Below are positions 7,959 to 12,828 of a stretch of 15,465 nt of DNA, one piece after another. The stretch covers positions 113,761-129,225 of the forward strand of contig DLGR01000037.1 of the NCBI GenBank assembly GCA_002482805.1. The letters are read 5' to 3'. Both the position numbers and the translations under genes were made by a program. Every line of letters starts with the position of its first letter. Position 1 is the first letter of the stretch. The notes below the pieces were generated by a model. The model did not search any database, was not told where the DNA came from, and saw only the letters and a program-made list of their open reading frames with translations. Source of the stretch: Micavibrio sp. UBA7689 (lineage in GTDB: Bacteria; Pseudomonadota; Alphaproteobacteria; Micavibrionales; Micavibrionaceae).

Positions 7959-9044
7959 CTATTTCTCTGGATTGGTAAGAGGGCTGAGGAGGTTAACGTG
8001 ACCCATCTTGCGGCCAGCGCGCGCCTCTGTCTTACCATAGAGATGCACACGGGCATTGTCCATGGAGAGGTACTCGGGCAGGCGCTTCACGTCATCGCCG
8101 ATGAGATTTATCATGGTGACATCCGAATGACGCAAGGGCTTCAAAACGGGCAGGCCACAGACCGCCCGCACATGCTGGTCGAACTGTGACACGGTGCATG
8201 CATCCATTGTCCAGTGACCTGAATTATGGGTGCGCGGTGCAATTTCATTCGCGAGGAGGTCGCCCTGTTTCGTAATAAACAATTCGAGCGCGAGAACCCC
8301 CACAAGTCCGACCGCGTCAGCGAGGGTCACCGCTACGGCCCGTGCTTCAGAACTGATCGTATCGGAAATAGAGGGGTGGGGAACGATGCTCTTGGAGAGT
8401 ATATGGTTGCTGTGTTCATTAAAGGTCACAGGAAAGACTTCTGATTTTCCGAAAATGTCTCTTGCTACTATTACAGAGCATTCAAAAGCAAAATCAATTA
8501 TTCCTTCGATAATAGCTTCTTCTGTATCTAGCTTTGCCCAGCTATCTTGGGAAAGCATCTTATCATTATGTTTTAACTGACCTTTTCCATCATAACCGAA
8601 ACGTGCCGTCTTAATTATGCATTCTGACGTCTTGAAGCCGCGAATCGCATCATTAATATCGGAGGCTTTGTAAGCAGGGGCCCATGGCGCCGTGCGAATA
8701 CCGATATCGTTTAAAAACTTCTTTTCTTTCAATCGGTTCTGCGAAACTTCCAGCAGTTTGTCGTCGGGATAAACCTTTTTAAAGCCCTGCAAATAGCGAA
8801 CGGTTTCAATGGGGATGTTCTCGAACTCATATGTGATGACATCAACGCTGTCCGCGAAGGCCTTGAGTGCGTTGCGATCTTCATAATCGGCGCAGGTGAA
8901 GAGGTGCGTTACCTGTGAGGCGGGGCAGTCTTTCTCCGGACAGAAGATATGGACGCGGATACCGAGATTGGCGGCGGCGAGGGCAGACATGCGACCAAGT
9001 TGACCGCCGCCGAGGATGCCGAGAGTTTTAATTTCCATTTTCAT
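7959..9044 (-). CDS. purK: N5-carboxyaminoimidazole ribonucleotide synthase
   Basis: ATP-grasp enzyme of purine synthesis that converts AIR, bicarbonate and ATP to N5-CAIR, handed on to PurE. The 361-aa product begins with the PurK dinucleotide-like motif LGILGGGQLGRM, has the ATP-grasp loop RFGYDGKGQ near the middle, and ends its catalytic core with NEIAPRTHNSGHWTMDAC, a PurK hallmark. The start is at 9044 (MKMEIKTLG) or two codons later (9038); neither has a visible Shine-Dalgarno. It is separated from purE by an unusual 177-base spacer, and its stop is 2 bases before fumC. The stretch 8401-8580 is only about 35% GC by my count (63 of 180), far below its surroundings, yet the reading frame and motifs stay intact. 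Confidence 0.95.
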   Translation of the reverse strand: MKMEIKTLGILGGGQLGRMSALAAANLGIRVHIFCPEKDCPASQVTHLFTCADYEDRNALKAFADSVDVITYEFENIPIETVRYLQGFKKVYPDDKLLEVSQNRLKEKKFLNDIGIRTAPWAPAYKASDINDAIRGFKTSECIIKTARFGYDGKGQLKHNDKMLSQDSWAKLDTEEAIIEGIIDFAFECSVIVARDIFGKSEVFPVTFNEHSNHILSKSIVPHPSISDTISSEARAVAVTLADAVGLVGVLALELFITKQGDLLANEIAPRTHNSGHWTMDACTVSQFDQHVRAVCGLPVLKPLRHSDVTMINLIGDDVKRLPEYLSMDNARVHLYGKTEARAGRKMGHVNLLSPLTNPEK

Positions 9045-9063
9045 CGGAAGATGTTAGCCCCGT

Positions 9064-9079
9064 AGTTTCACGTGAAAAT
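9064..9079. promoter_or_regulatory. parS-like ParB-binding palindrome
   Basis: The bases AGTTTCACGTGAAAAT match the near-universal chromosomal parS consensus TGTTTCACGTGAAACA at 13 of 16 positions, with all mismatches at the outer edges. The inner TTTCACGTGAAA (9066-9077) is a perfect 12-base palindrome. It lies in the purE-purK spacer, about 20 bases before the purK start. It could instead be an operator for a regulator of purK that recognises a CACGTG-centred palindrome. Confidence 0.6.
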
Positions 9080-9103
9080 TTAACCTGTGTGGCAATACAT
9101 TAC

Positions 9104-9145
9104 TTATCCACATTACCCTGTGGAAAAGTAACCCACATATCCACA
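9104..9145. other. Cluster of three DnaA boxes (origin-like)
   Basis: One perfect DnaA box TTATCCACA lies at 9104-9112 (+). A one-mismatch box lies at 9119-9127 on the minus strand (TGTGGAAAA, i.e. TTTTCCACA), and another one-mismatch box, ATATCCACA, at 9137-9145 (+). Centre-to-centre spacing is 15 and 18 bases. The boxes follow a parS-like palindrome and precede an inverted repeat and an AT-rich stretch (9184-9210), all in non-coding DNA. This resembles a small replication origin or a DnaA-titrating or DnaA-regulated site. No origin-associated gene is present in the window, so the role is inferred. Confidence 0.5.
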
Positions 9146-9187
9146 GGTTCAAAGAAGCTTTTTCGCGCCCTTACGCTTCAGTGAACC
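9146..9187. repeat. Imperfect inverted repeat, 13-base arms
   Basis: The left arm is GGTTCAAAGAAGC (9146-9158). The right arm, GCTTCAGTGAACC (9175-9187), is its reverse complement at 11 of 13 bases, with a 2-base central mismatch and a 16-base loop. It abuts the last DnaA box. In the purE-purK transcript it would fold into a hairpin with a 2x2 internal loop. No U-run follows on the minus strand, so it is not a standard terminator for purE; on the plus strand a T-rich stretch does follow. Confidence 0.6.
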
Positions 9188-9215
9188 TTTAATTGTTTTA
9201 TGAAATTCAGTCCAG

Positions 9216-9235
9216 CCCCGATTAGTCTCTCGGGG
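9216..9235 (-). repeat. Short hairpin over the purE stop codon
   Basis: CCCCGA (9216-9221) and TCGGGG (9230-9235) form a perfect 6-base inverted repeat with an 8-base loop that contains the purE stop codon. It is GC-rich, but no U-tract follows in the minus-strand transcript, so at most it is a weak transcript-end or stability hairpin. Confidence 0.35.
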
Positions 9236-9719
9236 TTTCGCTTACGGCGTCCGAGGCCTGCTTGCGGTAAGCCTCTACGCGGGCAAGAACGGCAGCATCG
9301 TGGACACCTATAATAGAAGCGGCCATCATGGCAGCGTTTTTGGCACCTGCTTCGCCTATTGCAAAGGTCCCGACGGGTACGCCGCCCGGCATCTGGACGA
9401 TAGAAAGCAGGGAATCCATGCCCTTGAGGGCTTTGGACTTCACCGGTACGCCCAAAACCGGAATCGAGGTGAGGGAGGCGACCATACCCGGCAGGTGGGC
9501 GGCACCGCCGGCTCCGGCGATGATGACTTTCAATCCACGGCCCTTGGCCGAGCCTGCATAGTCGAACATGCGTTGGGGCGTGCGGTGCGCTGACACGATT
9601 TTGACTTCATGAGGGATTTTAAGGTCAATCAGTAAGTCGTGGGCAACCTTCATGGTTTCCCAGTCTGATTGAGAACCCATGATTACACCGATGAGTGGGT
9701 TTGGATCGCTATGCGGCAT
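9222..9719 (-). CDS. purE: N5-CAIR mutase (class I PurE)
   Basis: Converts N5-CAIR to CAIR in de novo purine synthesis, directly after PurK; class I enzymes are usually octamers. The 165-aa product shows the full family pattern: GVIMGSQSDW (residues 11-20), the active-site SAHRTP with His45 and Arg46, the glycine-rich IAGAGGAAHLPGMVAS loop, and VPVKSKALKGMDSLLSIVQMPGGVPVGTFAIG. The start is supported by a GAAGG Shine-Dalgarno about 5 bases upstream (near 9725-9729). It follows the YdcH-like gene by 29 bases and precedes purK on the same strand. In many bacteria purE and purK touch or overlap, so the spacer after this gene is unusual. Confidence 0.95.
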   Translation of the reverse strand: MPHSDPNPLIGVIMGSQSDWETMKVAHDLLIDLKIPHEVKIVSAHRTPQRMFDYAGSAKGRGLKVIIAGAGGAAHLPGMVASLTSIPVLGVPVKSKALKGMDSLLSIVQMPGGVPVGTFAIGEAGAKNAAMMAASIIGVHDAAVLARVEAYRKQASDAVSETPRD

Positions 9720-9748
9720 TGTGAACCTTCTTTGCTACGGGGCTTGGA

Positions 9749-9949
9749 TCAGGCGATGATGTCGGGAAGAATGGCGCTGCGGACCTTTTGTATCTGATCC
9801 TTCAAAGCGAGTTTCTGTTTTTTGAGGCGTTGAACCTGCAAAAGATCAACCGGCGGTGTGTTCACCAGCCGGTCTATTTCCAGGTCAAGTTGCCTGTGCT
9901 CGCTCTCCAAATCGGCGAGTTTATCTTCCAGATCTTCTATGTCTTCCAT
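9749..9949 (-). CDS. YdcH/DUF465-family small coiled-coil protein
   Basis: A 66-aa, highly charged protein with the pattern of the YdcH/DUF465 family: MEDIEDLEDKLADLESEHRQLDLEIDRLV, then a short PPVDLLQVQRLKKQKLALKDQIQKV helix. Two helices likely form an antiparallel coiled-coil hairpin. The family is very common in alphaproteobacteria and has no established function. No Shine-Dalgarno precedes the ATG, although a promoter with an extended -10 box lies about 40 bases upstream. It is the first gene of the minus-strand purE-purK-fumC-RHH series and is divergent from pfkA. Confidence 0.85.
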   Translation of the reverse strand: MEDIEDLEDKLADLESEHRQLDLEIDRLVNTPPVDLLQVQRLKKQKLALKDQIQKVRSAILPDIIA

Positions 9950-9986
9950 CTAAATCAAAGGCTAACCGTGTGATTTTGAGTATTTC

Positions 9987-10015
9987 AGTATACCAGCGTT
10001 TTTGGAATTTGGTAA
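9987..10015 (-). promoter_or_regulatory. Extended -10 promoter for the YdcH-purE cluster
   Basis: On the minus strand TTACCA (10010-10015), a 17-base spacer and TATACT (9987-9992) precede the YdcH-like gene. The TGG just before the -10 box gives an extended -10 element, which offsets the modest -35 box (4 of 6). The predicted start near 9980 gives a leader of about 30 bases. Confidence 0.5.
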
Positions 10016-10034
10016 GGGAAAGTAGGCCTTTAAC

Positions 10035-10076
10035 CCAAAAAATCCTTTTGGCATTGGGTCTTAGATAGTCTAAAAC
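10035..10076 (+). promoter_or_regulatory. Candidate pfkA promoter with overlapping inverted repeats
   Basis: TTGGCA (10048-10053), a 17-base spacer and TAAAAC (10071-10076) form a moderate sigma-70-like promoter about 35 bases before the pfkA ATG. Two small perfect inverted repeats overlap it: CCAAAA-5-TTTTGG at 10035-10051 over the -35 box and TTAGA-3-TCTAA at 10061-10073 over the -10 box. Their centres are about 24 bases apart. They may be operator half-sites or chance AT-rich palindromes. Confidence 0.4.
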
Positions 10077-10110
10077 AATTAAAATTCTTATAAAAAGTCC
10101 AAGGAAATCC

Positions 10111-11190
10111 ATGAGCAAGAAGATAGGTATTCTGACGAGCGGCGGCGATTGCGCCGGATTGAACGCGGTTATCCGCGCGGCTGTTTATAAAGCCGATCTG
10201 CTGGGATGGCAGGTTTACGGAATTTTGGACGGCACGGCCGGCCTTCTCGAAAAGGAGCCCCAATATAAGATACTGACGCCTGCCGAGATGGATACGAATG
10301 TACTCCGTATGGGCGGCACGATCCTTGGCACCACCAACAAGGGCAACCCGTTTTCTTTCCCGATGCCGGACGGCACGACGAAGGACAGAAGCGGCGAGAT
10401 TGTCGCGAATTTCAAAAAGCTCGGTCTTGAAGCCGTGATCGGAATCGGCGGCGACGGATCGTTCGCTATTTTGCGTCGTCTTGCACAACAGGGCGGTATC
10501 AAAATGGTTGGCATTCCCAAAACCATCGACAACGATCTGGGTAAAACCGAACGCGCTGTCGGGTTCGACACGGCTGTGTCGGTCGCGACCGAAGCACTGG
10601 ACCGCTTGCAGCCAACGGCGGCAAGCCACGACCGCGTGATGATTTTGGAAGTGATGGGCCGCGATGCGGGCCATATCGCATTGTCCGCGGGTATCGCGGG
10701 CGGTGCGGACATTATTCTGATTCCCGAATTGAAATACACGATCGAGAATGTCGCCAAGAAAATTAAAGCGGTAAAAGACGGCGGACGCAACTTCGCGCTT
10801 GTCATCGTTTCTGAAGCGGTGAAAACACCCAACGGCGAAAAATTCGAAATCACCTATCACAACGGTGAAAAACGTTATGGCGGTATCGGCAATTATCTGG
10901 CCGGAAAAATTTCCGAAGTCACGGGTTTTGAATCCCGTGTCACGGTATTGGGCCACGTCCAGCGCGGCGCACCCCCCACATATAATGACCGCCTTCTGGC
11001 ATCGGCATTCGGCGTGCGCGCCGTGGACCTGATCGCCGAAGGCAAATTCGATCGTATGGTGGCGTGGCAGAACCGCAAACTGGTGGACTACCCCATCGAG
11101 GAATGCATCGCGGCCTATGAAGCCATAGACGTCAATGATACGCTTGTGCATACCGCGCGTGGCCTCGGAATTTCCCTCGGCGATCAGTAA
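10111..11190 (+). CDS. pfkA: 6-phosphofructokinase, ATP-type with Lys at the PPi-PFK position
   Basis: Phosphorylates fructose 6-phosphate to fructose 1,6-bisphosphate, the committing step of glycolysis. The 359-aa protein has GILTSGGDCAGLNAVIR (residues 6-22), GIGGDGS (111-117), PKTIDND (136-142, catalytic Asp140) and VMGRDAGHIAL (from 181) for substrate contact. The Gly of GGDGS (E. coli position 104) is typical of ATP users, while the Lys of PKTIDND (E. coli position 124) is typical of PPi-dependent enzymes. The Gly/Lys combination is known from actinobacterial-type group III PFKs that use ATP, so ATP use is the likelier reading. It is longer than E. coli PfkA (320 aa). The Shine-Dalgarno AAGGAA at 10101-10106 fits the ATG. 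It is divergent from the YdcH gene, with bPH genes downstream. Confidence 0.92.
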   Translation: MSKKIGILTSGGDCAGLNAVIRAAVYKADLLGWQVYGILDGTAGLLEKEPQYKILTPAEMDTNVLRMGGTILGTTNKGNPFSFPMPDGTTKDRSGEIVANFKKLGLEAVIGIGGDGSFAILRRLAQQGGIKMVGIPKTIDNDLGKTERAVGFDTAVSVATEALDRLQPTAASHDRVMILEVMGRDAGHIALSAGIAGGADIILIPELKYTIENVAKKIKAVKDGGRNFALVIVSEAVKTPNGEKFEITYHNGEKRYGGIGNYLAGKISEVTGFESRVTVLGHVQRGAPPTYNDRLLASAFGVRAVDLIAEGKFDRMVAWQNRKLVDYPIEECIAAYEAIDVNDTLVHTARGLGISLGDQ

Positions 11191-11205
11191 TATGGGACAA
11201 TAAAT

Positions 11206-11751
11206 ATGGATTATATTCGTCAATCACTGGGAGAGGATGAAGAATTGGTCCATGTCGCCCGTTTTCACTGGATGTATACCGTATCCGCGCTGTTCAACAT
11301 TGTGTTCAGCCTTATTCTTTCCATTGGTGTGATCGTCGGATCTTTGTTCGTTCAACCATGGCTGCCCGAATTCCTGCGCGTCGAAATCCCCGTCGAGGCG
11401 AATTGGGTCGATATGGTGCGTGCAGTCCACCCGACCATCAAAATCCTAGCTTTCCTCGTCCTCGTGATGGGTTTGTTCAAATACGCGCATATGATGATCG
11501 TCAAGGCGACGACGGAAATCGCTGTCACGAACCGCCGCTTGGTTTATAAACGCGGACTCATTGCCCGCTATGTGGGCGAAATTAATATCGACCGCATCGA
11601 AGGCGTCAATGTCCTTCAAGGTGTGTGGGGCCGCATTTTCAATTTCGGCCGCGTGATGGTGCGCGGGATGGGCGTGGGCGAAGTTGTCCTGCCGCCGATC
11701 GAAGACCCGATCAAATTCCGCAGAGCCATCGAAAAAGCCAGAAGCGTTTAA
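11206..11751 (+). CDS. Membrane protein with bacterial PH domain (bPH_2), first of a pair
   Basis: A 181-aa inner-membrane protein. Two hydrophobic segments at about residues 24-49 and 77-99 flank a short exported or amphipathic stretch, followed by a cytosolic bacterial PH-like domain at about 100-178 (TTEIAVTNRRLVYKRGLIARYVGEINIDRIEGVNVLQG, then FGRVMVRGMGVGEVVLPPIEDP). This matches the general layout of the YdbS/YdbT-like bPH_2 family, whose molecular role is not established. The ATG lies 15 bases after pfkA with only a weak GGGAC ribosome site. The next gene, 12 bases downstream, encodes a second protein of the same architecture, suggesting they work as a pair. Confidence 0.82.
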   Translation: MDYIRQSLGEDEELVHVARFHWMYTVSALFNIVFSLILSIGVIVGSLFVQPWLPEFLRVEIPVEANWVDMVRAVHPTIKILAFLVLVMGLFKYAHMMIVKATTEIAVTNRRLVYKRGLIARYVGEINIDRIEGVNVLQGVWGRIFNFGRVMVRGMGVGEVVLPPIEDPIKFRRAIEKARSV

Positions 11752-11763
11752 AAGGAGAACAAT

Positions 11764-12255
11764 ATGACCAAAAGTTCTTTCGCCAAACCCGCCAAAAACC
11801 CGTTGGAAGTTTTGACCCTCGCGGGCATCACGCTAACCGAGGATGAAAAACTGGTCGAGGCGGTGGTTATCCACCCCGCCATTTACTGGAAAGGTGTGGC
11901 CGTGGCCATCATCGGCGCGCTGGTCGCCTTGGGCATATCTTTAAATCTCGGCGGATTTTTGTTGGTGGTGGGCCTCATCATGCTGATCATCGCGCATCTG
12001 ACCCGCCATTTTCTAATTCTGGCGGCGACAACGAAGCGTATTTTCGTGCGCAGCGGAATTTTGTACGCCGATATGATCGAGCTTCGTTACAGCCAAGTCG
12101 AGAGCATAGAGCTCGGCATCACGCCGATCGGGCAGGTGTTTAAATACGCTGCCGTGATTCTGACGGGCACGGGTCAAAAACGCATTATGGTGCCATTTGT
12201 TGCCAATGCGATCCCGTTTAGATCCAAGGTCAATGAAATCCTTGTAAACAAGTAG
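11764..12255 (+). CDS. Membrane protein with bacterial PH domain (bPH_2), second of a pair
   Basis: A 163-aa protein with a short cytosolic N-terminus, two closely spaced membrane segments at about residues 43-60 and 64-81 (hairpin), then a PH-like domain at about 85-160 (ATTKRIFVRSGILYADMIELRYSQVESIELG, then VFKYAAVILTGTGQKRIMVPFV). Similar in order to the preceding gene (the TNRRLVYKRGLI and TKRIFVRSGIL stretches align by eye), but it is divergent enough that the duplication must be old. A strong AAGGAG Shine-Dalgarno lies a few bases before the ATG. It ends 68 bases before the acetyltransferase gene, with a TTCG-loop hairpin in between. Function unknown. Confidence 0.82.
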   Translation: MTKSSFAKPAKNPLEVLTLAGITLTEDEKLVEAVVIHPAIYWKGVAVAIIGALVALGISLNLGGFLLVVGLIMLIIAHLTRHFLILAATTKRIFVRSGILYADMIELRYSQVESIELGITPIGQVFKYAAVILTGTGQKRIMVPFVANAIPFRSKVNEILVNK

Positions 12256-12274
12256 GGGCGCCTGCCTCTTGCAA

Positions 12275-12292
12275 AAGCGGGTTCGCCCGCTT
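12275..12292 (+). terminator. TTCG-loop hairpin after the bPH genes
   Basis: AAGCGGG and CCCGCTT form a perfect 7-base stem around a TTCG tetraloop. It is followed by AAAACTTTTG rather than a clean T-run. An outer CAAAAG (12272-12277) and CTTTTG (12297-12302) pair offers an alternative fold. It could be a weak intrinsic terminator or an mRNA processing and stability element between the bPH pair and the acetyltransferase gene. Confidence 0.4.
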
Positions 12293-12323
12293 AAAACTTT
12301 TGTCTTAATATAAGGAGCACATC

Positions 12324-12824
12324 ATGACGGCAGATACGATCATCCGTCCCGCAACCAAGGACGATTGCGCGCTCATCGTGCAGTTTATCAAAGAGCTCGC
12401 GATTTACGAAAAGCTGGAGCATGAAGCCAAAGCGACATCAAATGACATCGAAACGGCCTTGTTTGCATCCAATCCGAAAGCATTCTGCGCCATCGCGGAA
12501 GTCGGCGGCAAACCTGCGGGCTTTGCGCTTTGCTTTTACAACTTCTCGACCTTCGTCGGGAAGGCGGGAATCTATCTGGAGGATTTGTTCGTGCGACCAG
12601 AATTCCGCGGCAACGGCATCGGCAAAAAGTTTTTCCAATATCTGGCGCAGCGTGCGCTCGAAGAGAACTGCGGACGGGTCGAATTTTCGGTTCTCGACTG
12701 GAACACGCCCTCGATAGAATTTTACAAAGCGCTCGGCGCGAAAGCCATGGATGAATGGACGGTTTATCGTCTCGAAGGACAGGCCATCGCGGACGTTGCA
12801 CAAGCCCAAAAGAAAGCAGCCTGA
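12324..12824 (+). CDS. GNAT acetyltransferase, spermidine/thialysine N-acetyltransferase-like
   Basis: A 166-aa Gcn5-related N-acetyltransferase. It opens with IIRPATKDDCALIVQFIKELAIYEKLE, a pattern seen in the SSAT/SAT2 (diamine or thialysine acetyltransferase) branch. IYLEDLFVRPEFRGNGIGKKFF (residues 83-104) holds the acetyl-CoA pyrophosphate-binding loop RGNGIG (95-100). The motif-B region LDWNTPSIEFYKALGA contains Tyr134, the usual general acid. The real substrate (polyamine, thialysine or other small amine) cannot be told from sequence. The Shine-Dalgarno AAGGAGC lies about 7 bases before the ATG. The stop is 4 bases before ilvD, so the two are probably co-transcribed, though no functional link is evident. 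Confidence 0.85.
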   Translation: MTADTIIRPATKDDCALIVQFIKELAIYEKLEHEAKATSNDIETALFASNPKAFCAIAEVGGKPAGFALCFYNFSTFVGKAGIYLEDLFVRPEFRGNGIGKKFFQYLAQRALEENCGRVEFSVLDWNTPSIEFYKALGAKAMDEWTVYRLEGQAIADVAQAQKKAA

Positions 12825-12828
12825 AGTC

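Noticed and set aside
10030..11223. 397-codon open frame on the minus strand, antisense to all of pfkA
   Set aside because: It is longer than pfkA itself but its translation shows no recognisable domain, has no ribosome site, and exists because codon choice in pfkA avoids stops in that frame. PFK motifs on the plus strand are unambiguous.
12275..12302. Hairpin as a riboswitch or small RNA
   Set aside because: The element is only about 30 bases and shows no known aptamer pattern; kept as a weak terminator only.
12751..12828. Upstream in-frame ATG extending IlvD by 26 residues
   Set aside because: It lies inside the acetyltransferase gene and adds a basic leader not seen in IlvD proteins; MTRKSPYKDGKW at 12829 fits the family.
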